Positions 35,070 through 45,704 of a stretch of 64,000 nucleotides of DNA are shown piece by piece. Origin of the DNA: Staphylotrichum longicolle (Eukaryota; Ascomycota; Sordariomycetes; Sordariales; Chaetomiaceae). Position numbers and translations under genes: made by a program. Location: contig JAHCVI010000001.1 of the NCBI GenBank assembly GCA_019096155.1, positions 3,162,001-3,226,000 on the forward strand, given 5' to 3'. Within the stretch, counting starts at the first letter, position 1. Each line of letters begins with the position of its first letter. Below the pieces are notes generated by a model, which saw only the letters and a program-made list of their open reading frames with translations, did no database searches and had not been told where the DNA came from.

Positions 35070-36126
35070 GAGGCATTGAAGCTGGCTGATGTTCTTGCTG
35101 TTTTGGTGAACCGTGTAATACTTCGTTGACAGATTGGACCGCAGTTGATCCTGGCGATGGTCGGTCTACAATAGACCAGAGCTTACAGCTGCCATCAAGT
35201 GACGCAACCCGGGACGTCACAATTACAACGCCCAGGGCAGCCCAATGGGCGACGGAAACAGAGGGTTCTGCTCATTTTCGCTCGGTTTCTCATTTCTGAG
35301 TACCAGGTTGTTCGTCGGAGGATATGACCGAGATGCGAGTCTGAACCAAAGTCGAGATGCCTGAATTGGTGTAAAGCTGTGTTTTGTGCACCGTAAATAG
35401 TAAGGTAGCTATGTATTCAACAAGCGACCCCTACACCCTGCAGACTACTTACCAAGTAAGGTAGGTACACAGAATGTGTAGGTATACTTGTGCCACAAGA
35501 CATCCTTCCATTCTGCCCTGAACGGGGTTGAGCGTCGTTGATTGTGTGCTGCCGCAAGACGACGGGAAACGGGAGCCCGGCTCAGCACGGGAAGGTGTGG
35601 ATTAGCGTCACACCACATTGTCGTCACTCCACGGCAAAGTGGCCAAGCCACTAATCCGCTTCGGGCCAAAATGACATCTATGCCCCTCATTGGCCGCGGG
35701 CTTGCCCCGCGTTGGGTTGGGGGTTTTCAGGGTTCCAGCTGCTTCTGGACCCTGCGGGATGATGCGAGAAGGACGATGCTGATGCTCCCGCTTTCCAGTT
35801 CTCTCTCGAAGGATCAAGGCCAACAACGAACAAGTCACTCCACCGCTCCCCCTCAGCTTCTCACGATATATTGTCGTGCACCATTGCTCCCGAGACCTCT
35901 CTCAGTCTCTGTTTGAAACCCAATTCTCACCACACCACACCACAGACGAACTGCCTGAGTGCAGAAACGGATTCCTGCAACTACAGCGCTGCAGACTCCC
36001 AATTAGCGCCTGACGTCACTTCAAGCTTTCATTGAAGAGAAACACAAAACGCCCACGCTCGGCTCAGAGCGCAACACCACGAAACACCCACTCCCGAGAC
36101 ATCGGTCTCGCATCCGCTAGCTCACC
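35070..36126. other. Divergent intergenic region with the HSP104 promoter
   Basis: This 1.06-kb region separates the six-hairpin-like gene (minus) from HSP104 (plus). It contains stress-type elements listed separately, and otherwise no coding signal. Confidence 0.55.
35683..35872 (+). promoter_or_regulatory. Candidate HSP104 promoter elements (STRE, CCAAT, TATA-like)
   Basis: CCCCT stress-response-type motifs are at 35683-35687 and 35849-35853. An inverted CCAAT (ATTGG) is at 35689-35693, and a TATATT box is at 35867-35872, about 255 bp before the ATG. I did not find a clean array of GAA/TTC heat-shock elements. These motifs are short and can occur by chance. Their co-location upstream of a disaggregase gene is the reason for listing them. 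Confidence 0.4.
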
Positions 36127-38907
36127 ATGAATTCCAAAATGGAGTTTACCGACCGGGCCAAGAAGGCGCTGGAGGACGCCATGGTCCTGGCCGAGCAATA
36201 CGCACACTCTCAGCTGCTGCCCGTGCATCTGGCAGTCGCCCTCCTCGACCCCCTCCCCGACCAGAGCAAGGACCAGCAGAATGCCCCGCCGGGCACCACC
36301 AGCTCGCTCTTCCGCCAGGTCATCGAGCGCGCCCATGGCGACCCCCAGCTGTTCGACCGCGCCCTCAAGAAGACGCTGGTTCGTCTGCCGAGCCAGGACC
36401 CGCCGCCCGAATCCGTCTCGATGGCGCCGAGCTTCAACACGGTCCTGCGCAAGGCCATGGACCTGCAAAAGGTGCAGAAGGACACATACATTGCGGTCGA
36501 CCATCTCATCACCGCCTTGTCCGAGGATGCCTCGATACAAAACTCGCTCAAAGAGGCCAACGTTCCGAAGCCGAAGCTGATCCAAGATGCCATCACGGCC
36601 ATCCGGGGCACCAAGCGCGTCGACTCGCGGAACGCCGACACGGAGCAGGAGAATGAGAATCTCGCCAAGTTCACCATCGACATGACCGCCATGGCGAGGG
36701 AAGGCAAGATCGACCCCGTCATTGGCCGCGAGGAGGAGATCCGCCGCGTCATCCGGATCCTGTCCCGCCGCACCAAGAACAACCCCGTCCTCATCGGCGA
36801 GCCCGGTGTGGGCAAGACCACCGTCGTCGAGGGTCTTGCCCAGCGCATCGTCAATGCCGACGTCCCCGACAACCTCGCGGCCTGCAAGCTGCTTTCCCTT
36901 GACGTCGGCGCCCTGGTCGCCGGCAGCAAGTACAGAGGCGAGTTTGAGGAACGCATGAAGGGCGTGCTCAAGGAGATTTCCGAGTCCAAGGAGATGATTG
37001 TCCTCTTTGTCGACGAAATCCACCTGCTCATGGGCGCCGGCTCATCAGGTGAGGGCGGCATGGACGCGGCCAACTTGCTCAAGCCCATGCTCGCCAGAGG
37101 ACAGCTCCACTGCATCGGCGCCACCACCCTGGCCGAATACCGCAAGTACATCGAGAAGGATGCCGCCTTCGAGCGCCGTTTCCAGCAGGTTCTCGTCAAG
37201 GAGCCGTCCATCCCCGAGACCATCTCCATTCTCCGCGGTCTCAAGGAGAAGTACGAAGTCCACCACGGTGTCAACATTGCTGATGCCGCCATCGTGGCCG
37301 CCGCTAACCTCGCCGCTCGCTATCTCACCTCTCGGAGGCTTCCGGACTCTGCGGTCGACTTGATCGACGAGGCCGCCGCTGCCGTCCGGGTCGCCCGCGA
37401 GTCCCAGCCCGAAGTCATCGACTCTCTCGAGCGCCGCCTGCGGCAGTTGAAGATTGAGATTCACGCCTTGTCCCGCGAGAAGGACGACGCGTCAAAGGCC
37501 CGCCTCGCCCAGGCGAAGCAGGACGCCGAGAACGTCGAGGAGGAGCTGAGGCCGCTCCGCGAGAAGTACGAGCGGGAGCGCCAGCGCGGCAAGGACATCC
37601 AGGAGGCCAAGCTGAAGCTGGAGAACCTTCGCGTGAAGGCGGAGGATGCCAGCAGAATGGGCGACCACAGCCGCGCCGCCGACCTGCAGTACTACGCCAT
37701 CCCCGAGCAAGAGCAGATCATCAAGAGGCTCGAGAAGGAGAAGGCGGCCGCCGATGCCGCCCTCAACTCCAACGGACCCGACGCTGGCGGCTCTATGGTC
37801 ACCGACATCGTGGGGCCCGACCAGATCAACGAGATCGTCGCCCGCTGGACCGGCATTCCGGTCACACGCCTCAAGACGTCTGAGAAGGAGAAGCTGCTGC
37901 ACATGGAGCAGGTCCTCAGCAAGATTGTGGTCGGCCAGAAGGAAGCTGTCCAGTCTGTGTCCAACGCGATCCGGCTACAGCGGTCCGGTCTGAGCAACCC
38001 GAACCAGCCTCCCAGCTTCCTCTTCTGCGGCCCGTCCGGTACCGGCAAGACGCTGCTCACCAAGGCGCTCGCCGAGTTCTTGTTTGACGACCCCAAGGCC
38101 ATGATCCGCTTCGACATGTCCGAGTACCAGGAGCGGCACTCGCTCAGCCGCATGATCGGCGCCCCGCCGGGCTACGTCGGCCACGATGCCGGCGGCCAGC
38201 TGACCGAGGCGTTGCGTCGCAAGCCCTTCTCCATCCTTCTCTTTGACGAAGTTGAGAAGGCTGCGAAGGAGGTCCTGACGGTCCTCCTCCAGCTCATGGA
38301 CGACGGCCGGATCACGGACGGCCAAGGCCGCGTCGTCGATGCCAGGAACTGCATCGTGGTCATGACGTCTAACCTCGGCGCCGAGTACCTCGCTCGGCCG
38401 AATGGCAAGGATGGCAAGATCGATCCCACAACCAAGGAGCTCGTCATGAACGCGCTGCGCAACTACTTCCTGCCCGAGTTCCTCAACCGCATCTCGTCGA
38501 CCGTCATCTTCAACCGGCTGACGCGCCGCGAGATCCGCAAGATTGTCGACCTGCGGGTCGCCGAGATCCAGAAGCGGCTGTACGACAACGACCGCAACGT
38601 CATGATCAAGGTGTCGGACGCGGCCAAGGACAAGCTCGGCGCGGCCGGCTACTCGCCCGCGTACGGCGCCCGCCCGCTGCAGCGCCTGCTCGAGAAGGAG
38701 GTGCTCAACCGCATGGCCATCCTCATCCTGCGCGGCAACATCCGCGACGGCGAGGTGGCCAACGTCGACGTCGTCGACGGCAAGGTCACGGTCCTTCCGA
38801 ACCACCCCGACAGCGAGGGCGAGGACGAGGACATGCTGGTGGACGAGGACGAGGCGCTCGATGAGATTGCGCCCGACTCGATGGACGAGGACCTCTATGA
38901 TGATTAA
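36127..38907 (+). CDS. HSP104: Hsp104/ClpB-family disaggregase
   Basis: Hsp104 is a hexameric AAA+ chaperone that threads aggregated proteins through its pore with Hsp70/Hsp40 help, in cytosol and nucleus, and gives thermotolerance. It is a single exon of 926 residues. The N-domain (1-150) is followed by NBD1 with Walker A GEPGVGKTT at 224-232 and Walker B VDEIH at 295-299. A coiled-coil M-domain spans roughly 410-540. NBD2 has Walker A GPSGTGKT at 635-642, the pore loop GYVGH, Walker B LLFDEVEKA, and sensor/arginine-finger region LNRISS. The acidic tail ends DLYDD, where yeast Hsp104 has a co-chaperone-binding acidic end. A second Met at 36139 (MEFTDRAKKAL) matches the usual family start and may be the real one. 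All catalytic motifs are intact. Confidence 0.96.
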   Translation: MNSKMEFTDRAKKALEDAMVLAEQYAHSQLLPVHLAVALLDPLPDQSKDQQNAPPGTTSSLFRQVIERAHGDPQLFDRALKKTLVRLPSQDPPPESVSMAPSFNTVLRKAMDLQKVQKDTYIAVDHLITALSEDASIQNSLKEANVPKPKLIQDAITAIRGTKRVDSRNADTEQENENLAKFTIDMTAMAREGKIDPVIGREEEIRRVIRILSRRTKNNPVLIGEPGVGKTTVVEGLAQRIVNADVPDNLAACKLLSLDVGALVAGSKYRGEFEERMKGVLKEISESKEMIVLFVDEIHLLMGAGSSGEGGMDAANLLKPMLARGQLHCIGATTLAEYRKYIEKDAAFERRFQQVLVKEPSIPETISILRGLKEKYEVHHGVNIADAAIVAAANLAARYLTSRRLPDSAVDLIDEAAAAVRVARESQPEVIDSLERRLRQLKIEIHALSREKDDASKARLAQAKQDAENVEEELRPLREKYERERQRGKDIQEAKLKLENLRVKAEDASRMGDHSRAADLQYYAIPEQEQIIKRLEKEKAAADAALNSNGPDAGGSMVTDIVGPDQINEIVARWTGIPVTRLKTSEKEKLLHMEQVLSKIVVGQKEAVQSVSNAIRLQRSGLSNPNQPPSFLFCGPSGTGKTLLTKALAEFLFDDPKAMIRFDMSEYQERHSLSRMIGAPPGYVGHDAGGQLTEALRRKPFSILLFDEVEKAAKEVLTVLLQLMDDGRITDGQGRVVDARNCIVVMTSNLGAEYLARPNGKDGKIDPTTKELVMNALRNYFLPEFLNRISSTVIFNRLTRREIRKIVDLRVAEIQKRLYDNDRNVMIKVSDAAKDKLGAAGYSPAYGARPLQRLLEKEVLNRMAILILRGNIRDGEVANVDVVDGKVTVLPNHPDSEGEDEDMLVDEDEALDEIAPDSMDEDLYDD

Positions 38908-39464
38908 AAGGGAGAGTAGAGCTGAGGAGCTGAGGAGCAGAGTGCCGCTTCAGAATGATGCATGAATGGGGAGAATATTGGCGTTGGGAGCGTTTTGCAT
39001 CGGAAACTGGTTTCCTGTTTGTCTTAATGATGATCATGGTGGTTTGGTCTGCTTTTTAGCGATTGATCTGGGAATAGAGACAGATAGATTCCTCAGACCC
39101 TAGGAGTACAAAATAAAGTCAATGAACATAAGTCTTTCTTTTTGAAACTGCGTCAAAAGGTGAATTCTGCCCAGATTGAATCAAGCAAATTGACGGACAA
39201 GACGACGCTTGAAGATATCTGCCAAGCACTCGAGGAGCCCCATAATTTCCAGCCAGTCGGCGTTGTCAATTGGCTCCGGCCCTGCCCAAAAATTATTCTG
39301 GGTCCAGTAACCACGAACAAGCATCACCACAATCCACGCTCTGTCCCCTATCCGCACCTCGCGTCGACCTCCGGTTCGGACCCGACCGACTGCCTGACCG
39401 CCTCCCTCTGGCCGACAAATACCCAGCAGCGCAGACCTAGCGCAGCCGGGCGCCCCCGACGACA
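38908..39464. other. Intergenic region between HSP104 and MHR1
   Basis: This holds the HSP104 3' UTR (lower GC, 38910-39130) and the MHR1 promoter. No gene is visible. Confidence 0.5.
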
Positions 39465-40537
39465 ATGAACTCCCTCCGGCCGCTGCTCAGCAGCTGCAGC
39501 ACCAGCACGAGCAGCCGCTTCGTCCTCCTCGGCAGCAATGGCGCGCGGTCAACAATAGGCGGCGGCGTGCGGTACGCCAGCACAGAAGCAGCGGCATCAT
39601 CATCATCATCAACAACGACGACGACAACAGAGGCGGCAGATGCGTCGGCGCCAGCAGCCGTCGAGAGCGGCGCACAACAGACGAGCGGCGGGAGACGCCC
39701 GCGGGCCATTCCGCCCCGGGCCACGGCGAGCGTCTCTACGTGCACAACCACATGGTCGCCAATTTTACCGTCTACTCGCTCACCCAGAGATGAAGGTCCG
39801 TTCTCCTTCCCCCCTTTCTTCCCCTTTCCCCCCAACAAAACAAAAACCAAACTAACCACCCCTTTCTCCCGTCCCAACAGTCCAACAAAGCCTTCCGCCA
39901 ATTCGCCTACACCGGTAAGAAGCTCGTCCCCGCCAAGCTGCGCAAGGACTACTGGCGGCCCCTCGCCGTCGTCGAGTTCGCGCCGGGCAAGGGCGAGATC
40001 GGCCGCAGCGTGTTCCAGAAGCTGCGCGAGCTCAAGCAGCGGCACCTGCTCGAGTGGGAGGACGCGGCGCTGCTCGACATGAGCCGGCGCGAGCGCGGCA
40101 AGGCGCTCAACGACCAGCGCGGCAACACCGTCGCCGACCTGGCGGCGGTGCTGGCGGGGCGGGGCAAGGGGAACCGCGTCGCCGTGCCCAGGCAGGAGGA
40201 GGATGCGGGGAAGCCGAGGGTGAGGATCAGCAAGAACGGCAAGTGGGCGCAGGTGCTGCCGCCCAAGGTCAAGGAGGTCGACCGCGAGGGGTGGGTCGAG
40301 GTGCCGGTCTCGAAGGATGCTGCCGCTGCCGCTGCTGGTGCCGAGGAGGGCGGGGAGAAGATCCGGCTGCACCGCGCGACGGTGTACTGGGCGAACGAGC
40401 AGGACAAGTACTTTGCGGAGGAGTGGACGGAGAATGTCAAGCACGTGATCGGCCTGCCGGCGAAGGCGCTGAAGGGGGAGGCGGTCGCCGACGCTGCGGC
40501 TGCTGAGCCGGTCGAGGCCGAGGCGGCTACTGCTTAG
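39465..40537 (+). CDS. MHR1: Mitochondrial large-ribosomal-subunit protein mL67 / Mhr1 (two frameshifts)
   Basis: Mhr1/mL67 is a fungal mitochondrial 54S ribosomal protein. In yeast it is also linked to mitochondrial DNA recombination. Exons are 39465-39795 and 39881-40537 (phase 0). The N-terminus is a mitochondrial-type presequence (MNSLRPLLSSC..) followed by Ser/Thr/Ala low-complexity sequence. The core includes YVHNHMVANFTVYSLTQ, then exon 2 with LVPAKLRKDYWRPLAVVEF and IGRSVFQKLRELKQRH, which match the family. Exon 1 is broken twice. One G is missing at 39725-39726, where the frame changes from PPRATASVST to GERLYVHNH. One G is missing at 39789, where TQR-stop should read TQRMK. With both restored the product is about 329 residues and the splice phase is correct. 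I regard both as base-calling errors. Confidence 0.87.
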
Positions 40538-40856
40538 GCAAGAGTGGTGCGGTGGGGTGTTCTGGGTTGAAGGAGGGTGGTTAGGGTGGGCGACGGCTTT
40601 GTACTGTACATGCATACACATCCTGTCCAGGCTAGCTGATGGCGTACTAGACGGGCTGGACTAAGAGGGGGGTGGGGAGGCATCTGGCCGCTGACCACTG
40701 TATTTGTATTGTACACTTGTATATCACGCAATAGAGACAGCATCCGCAGCACAGCAGCACAGCAGCACAGCATCACGTCTCAATTATCCAAAATTCCATT
40801 GCCTCTTCGGCCCAAGATATCCTAGTGGAGCCGACTGTTCCTTCTCCCTAGATCTA
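40538..40856. other. Convergent intergenic spacer
   Basis: About 0.3 kb lies between the stops of MHR1 (plus) and the sulfotransferase-like gene (minus). It contains GCA-rich short repeats near 40744-40770. No gene is visible. Confidence 0.5.
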
Positions 40857-42051
40857 CTACACCTTGACAGCAAACGACTTCAGATACTCATAGTCGGCCA
40901 CATTCGCCTCGACGCACGCGCGTATCGTCCGCTGGCCCTCCTCGCCGTACTTGTTCCGCCACTCCTCGTCCTCCTCGGCCTCGGTCGGTGTCTTCTTGGC
41001 GCCGGGCACCCGCGCCCGCAGGCCCGTGCTGCCGATCGCGTCGTCGTGGAACCCGTTCCACTTCTCGAAGGCCTCGACGGCGAGCCGCTGCCCTTCCTCG
41101 TCGCCCCACCGCAGCATGCCGTCGTGGTAGTCGATGCCCACGTCGGCGCAGAACGCGCGGATCACCTCGGCCGGCTTGTCGAGGAGGTCGTCGGCGTCGA
41201 TGACGGTGACTTTGAAGCCTCTGCTGGGGGGAGAGTCGGTGCCGTTTGTTTGGTTCTCCTGCTGGTCTGAGCTCGGGCTGGGGCTGGGGTGGAAGACGAC
41301 GCCCTCGGCCACGAGGTAGTCAAACAGGCGGCGCAGCTCGTCGTAGCCGGCCTCGGAGGGCATGAAGTGGTGGAAGCCCGTCTTGGCCGAGAGCGGCGGG
41401 ATGGTGCAGCGGTAGTAGGAGGGGATGGCGCGGCGCGGGTGGCGGATCAGGAAGGTGAAGTGGAACTTGCGGAGGAGCGGGAGGGGGATGACGGTCGGGT
41501 TGGGGACGTGGCTGGTGGTGCCGTTGGTGGCGGCGCCGTTGGGCTGCTGGGCGGCGGCTGTGCCGTCGGTGTCGGCGTCCCGGAGGGACGGGGCGATGCT
41601 GGCGGGCTGGTGGTTGGGCGGGAGCAGGTAGTGGGCAATGTCCTTGATGAAGAGTCGTTTCCCCTATGAGGAGCTGTTAGTATAATGTGTAGTAACAAGA
41701 GGATGCTGGCGTCAAGGATTGGGACCCGGCGAAGGAGGCACGATGTCCTTGGCAACCATTGCGGGTATCAGAGACGACAACAACTGCAGGGGAGGAGCTC
41801 ACCTTGCTCTCGGCGGGATTCAAGAGGCTGTCCATGACATCCTTGTATGTCGTATTCGCAAAGCCACTGTTCTGCCGGGCCTTCTCGTCCTTTTCATAGC
41901 GTTCACCCAGCCGCTCGGGGCCAAAGTAGAAGGCGTCTCCAAACGGCTCGTGGACGCAGTGGAGGATATCACGGCGGGTCATGAAGACGCGCTCGAAGGC
42001 GGTCGAGCAGGCCCGCGGGTGAGTGGCCACGAAGATGGGTGTAGTCGACAT
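40857..42051 (-). CDS. Sulfotransferase-like P-loop protein
   Basis: Exons on the minus strand are 42051-41803 and 41663-40857 (139-bp intron), giving 351 residues. The N-terminal ATHPRACSTAFERVF (residues 9-23) has the form of the 5'-phosphosulfate-binding loop of PAPS-dependent sulfotransferases. FTFLIRHPRRAIPSYYR fits the 3'-phosphate-binding region with the Arg/Ser pair. KVTVIDADDLLDKPAEVIRAF matches the later conserved helix of this group. Fungal members of this family are often mislabelled as aminotransferase-like. Sulfate transfer and the acceptor are not established. No signal or membrane segment is seen, so a cytosolic protein is likely. The start at 42051 was chosen because it is an ATG directly before the beta-strand of the P-loop. 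Confidence 0.82.
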
Positions 42052-43448
42052 GGTGAAAGCGGGATGAACAACCTCAATTGGGTCCAATGGAAGAAGAATA
42101 GGTAAGGAAGAGAGCAGACGAAGAGAGATCAGGAACGAAAGGCAATCAGAAGCAAGGAGTAAACCAAGTCCCCAGGCCCACTTCCTACTTTTAAAAGCCC
42201 AACCAAAGGGTACGTACGGCGTGTCACCCGGAATCCGTTGACCAAAGTAGAGCCCGGCTGGACTGCAGTGGCCGTCTTGCCTCTCGACGCATGACCTTGA
42301 CCGTACGGACCATGTACAGCATGTACCTTGCCTCTGCGCCTGACGTATGTCTGTACCTCCACGGCTGGCAGCCCCGCGCGCGCCTCATCGCAGGACCCTA
42401 AGAAGGGGCACAATCAAAGCCCAAGCCCCAACGCCCGCCCCGCCGCAAACGTCCCATACTTGTTTCAATTGATCAAAAAGAAATCGAAACCTCGAGTCAA
42501 CCGGCAACGCACGTGCCGGAGACCCCCTCTATCAGCACTGCCAGCAGCGAATGGAACGCGCCGCCCAGCGAGACATGCCCGTGGGCGGGGCTGCGCGCAT
42601 GTCATGATCCCTGCGCCGCGGTGCGGGCAATCTGCGGGCGTGCTGTGGGGGTTTGCTGCCAGATCTGGGAGCGGCGATCCTCTCATTGGTGGTGGCGTTC
42701 ACAACTGGGATGCGGCCGCAACACACGTGCGCGGCTTGTTTTCCAAAGGCTGGACCGCGCGGGGACGAGGGGTGTTCGTGGGCATTGCCTAGGAAAAACT
42801 CAAAACTCAAAGCGGGCTGGGAAACGCCGTCTGGTTGTGTATCCGTACACAGTAAAGTGGAGTGGAAGCTGCAGCATGCGAAGCTGAGCAGAGTGGGAGA
42901 TGTTGGGCAGATGGTGTGACGTCACGGCCCGCTCTGCTCCACCACTGAAGCTTAGCGCTTGGCGGGCCCTGAACCTGCCAGCGATCGGGACCTGACAAGG
43001 GCCGCATCAAGCTCCCACAACAAGCGCATTGAATGGATGGACTCGAGCAGCAAGTGTTGAAGATGGTTGGCACCGAGGGTGATGCAGTGACACATGATTG
43101 TCGTCAACAAGAGTACCCGGCCAAATGATCGACTTGGCAAGTGCGTAAAAAGTAGAAAGACAGAAGTGTGCAACAGGAAGAGCCAATCGCACAGTCTTGA
43201 CTCTTGACCACATGTGAGCTTTGCCTGCATGAGGATTCTTGGGCTGTTGCCCTTGTCGTTGTCAAGTACCTACATTGCGGCCAACCCAGAGTGACTACCT
43301 TACAGACTCAGCAGAGTATTAGGAGGCCGACAATAGCCTGGAAAATCTCACTGTGTCGTCTTCTCCCTCCCTCAACCTCTCACCCTCACCATTCCCGCAG
43401 CCATGTAAACCACCTCACTGCGTCTTCTTCTCCTTCTCCTTCACCCCC
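42052..43448. other. Intergenic region between the sulfotransferase-like gene and PBN1
   Basis: About 1.4 kb includes the promoter of the minus-strand sulfotransferase-like gene and, beyond 43100, the 3' flank of PBN1. Frames crossing it have no family resemblance. Confidence 0.5.
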
Positions 43449-45033
43449 TCATCCCAAACAACCCCCGCCGCCTGTAAACCCAACAAGTTTCCACACCACC
43501 CACGCAAACCCAAGCAACACGGCCGCCGCCGTGCCCGCGTTCACCCACCGGCCTTATCCAGACCCAGGACCGGTACGCTCACCGCATTCACCAGCGACGA
43601 CCCGCCCCGACGGGTCGCGGCTCAACATGCCAAAACACGGTCCCCTCATCAAACAGCCCGTCATACCCCAGATTCCCCTTCTCAAACGGGTTCGGCGGGA
43701 ACGCGACCCCTTCTCCAGCCTCGCACGCCCAAAACACCGCCGGATACGGCACGTCAACGGCCGAGTAGCCGCCCTTTTCAGGCGAGAGGTAGCGCAGGTG
43801 GAGCGGGATCTCGGCCGTCCACTCTCCTTCGTCGGCCTTCGCTTTCGTTTCCCGTTCGGAACGAGGCGGGGCGAGCTGCAGCAGGACCGACGAGCCCCAC
43901 TGGGTCATGACATACTCGGGCGCCTCGAGGTCGACGGGCTGGGTGCTGTAGCGGAGGGCAGTGAGGTTCTTGGAGGCGAGGAAGAGCGGGTCCGAGAGCT
44001 GGTACTTGTCGGCGAAGACGGTGCGGGGGAGCGTGAGGTAGGCGTATGGGTGCAACTGTCCTCCGGCGATGGGGGCTGTTAGAAGCCAGACGGAGTTGCA
44101 AGGTTGGATGGAGGCCCGCTGGGGCGAGAAACTGGGCTGAGAAGGTCGACTCGGCGTCGCGGTGGCGGGCCGGGAAGCTGAACATGGTTGGCGAGGGCTG
44201 CGAGTCCTGGCCAGGACGGTGAGGAGGCCCGAGATGCCGATCTCGTGCGGCTCGAGGGTTTGGGGCTTGTCAGTGGAGAGGATGCCTACTTCTGTCCGAA
44301 CTTGTCGGTGAGACGTGGCGGCCCGCAGTTGTTGTCGTTGGTACGGCCAGAGGGCCGTGACCCGCAAGACATGCTGAACCGTGTCATATGAGATATCGAG
44401 GGACCCGGCCTTGGAAAGGCTGTCTAGCCTGGCTGTGCAGGAAGCATCCGCCTGCTGGCACAGTTGGTCCTTGGCATACTGTATGAACGGTGATAGGCTA
44501 TCAAGTTTCTGGTAGTACTGAAAGGCGGCGGAGTGAGAGAAACGCTCCTTTGGCAGGGACGTGAATGATTCCTAGGCCCTGTCAGCTTGGCTGGGTGCAG
44601 ACGGTACTCCTAGGCGTGTGGCTCACAGCAGGAGTAGAACAGGATATGTCTTCGAATATCTTGTCCAATATCAGGCACAGTCGATCTCTAGACAATCATC
44701 AGCACGGCACTCGAATAACTCGAGGCTGGACATGTCTCACGATGCAACATCATCTCTCCCTGGGGTGAAAAAGAGATGGAACCCGGGCGGCAGTCGTGCG
44801 AGCAACGGGCTCACAGTCTCATAAGCAGTAGTGCTAACCCAACGAAGATGGAGGTCCTGGGTGCCAGTGAGCAAGGTCCGCAGCTCGGAGGGGAGCTCGT
44901 CGAGGGCAAAGGTCAGCCTGTCCTCGCGGACGGCGTGCACCTCGGGGCCGCTGATGGTGCCCGCATTGACGGTGATTGCTGATGGTTCCAGGGAGTCTCC
45001 CAGCTTCTGGACATATGTGATTCGTTCGCGCAT
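43449..45033 (-). CDS. PBN1: Pbn1/PIG-X, subunit of GPI mannosyltransferase I (five frameshifts)
   Basis: Pbn1/PIG-X is an ER membrane subunit that stabilises the catalytic Gpi14/PIG-M, which adds the first mannose to GPI precursors. Exons on the minus strand are 45033-44741, 44687-44627 and 44571-43449. The start MRERITYVQK and the segments LTFALDELPSELRTLL, LPPGFHLFFTP, FADKYQLSDPLFLASKNLTA, VDLEAPEYVM, IPLHLRYLSP and VPYPAVFWACEA are characteristic. The C-terminal membrane helix AGTAAAVLLGFAWVVWKLV completes the family layout. Exon 3 needs one extra G/C base at each of 44211-44212, 44071-44075, 44048-44050, 43601-43603 and 43548-43549. With these the length is 493 residues and the total is an exact multiple of three. 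So many identical-type losses in a conserved gene point to sequencing error. Confidence 0.88.
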
Positions 45034-45704
45034 GATTCTCAGATCTGAAAGGCGAAACACCGACCTGCTCAAAAAGGGAAGTCGTTTGTTGACGCTCCTC
45101 CTCGGGACAAGGCAAGGCGGGCTGTTGACAGCCTGTCAGCCGCTTGCCAAGTCTCGCCAGCTGATCTCGCCCTGCCAACGTGGTGCAGAGACGCCTGGTG
45201 CTTGGCTGCTGCGGTCCGATTGGCCGTTCCTCGCACTCCACTGCCCCCCGGAGATCTCCTGGCGCGCCTTCCCAAAGCAACACCGGGGCTGTGAGGCGCT
45301 AAGCCCGAATTGGTGACCGGGAGGCAGCACTCAGCCCTCCTCTGGCGTGGTGCCGCACGGCAAGCACGCTCAACACGGCACCGACTGAGCGGACAACATG
45401 CGCCCTTGTCGGGGATCCCCTTGATGTGGCAGACAATGTCTGACAGCACTTTCCTTTCCTGCCCAAAGTCCCAAGCTGTGATCCTGAAAGTCGCACCGAG
45501 AACACAGGAAAAAAAGAACAGTAAATCCAATGTTCCGACGAATGCAACACCGATAGCCCAGACTCGGAGCTCGTCTTCCTGCCAATAGCGGGCAACTGGA
45601 GCCCATCGTGTGTCCGAAGCCGGCCCGAGGGCTTGATCCGACTCCTCGACGCTGAGATCGAATATCTTTAAGGAAACGCGGGCCTAGGGCCTTCGCACCT
45701 CGCC
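45034..45704. promoter_or_regulatory. Divergent promoter region of PBN1 and the caspase-like fusion gene
   Basis: Only 671 bp separates the two divergent ATGs, so both genes are served from this segment. No TATA box stands out. Small frames on both strands show no family resemblance. Confidence 0.5.

Noticed and set aside
35690..36100. Heat-shock element array upstream of HSP104
   Set aside because: GAA/TTC triplets are present, but not with the regular two-base spacing needed for a confident element.
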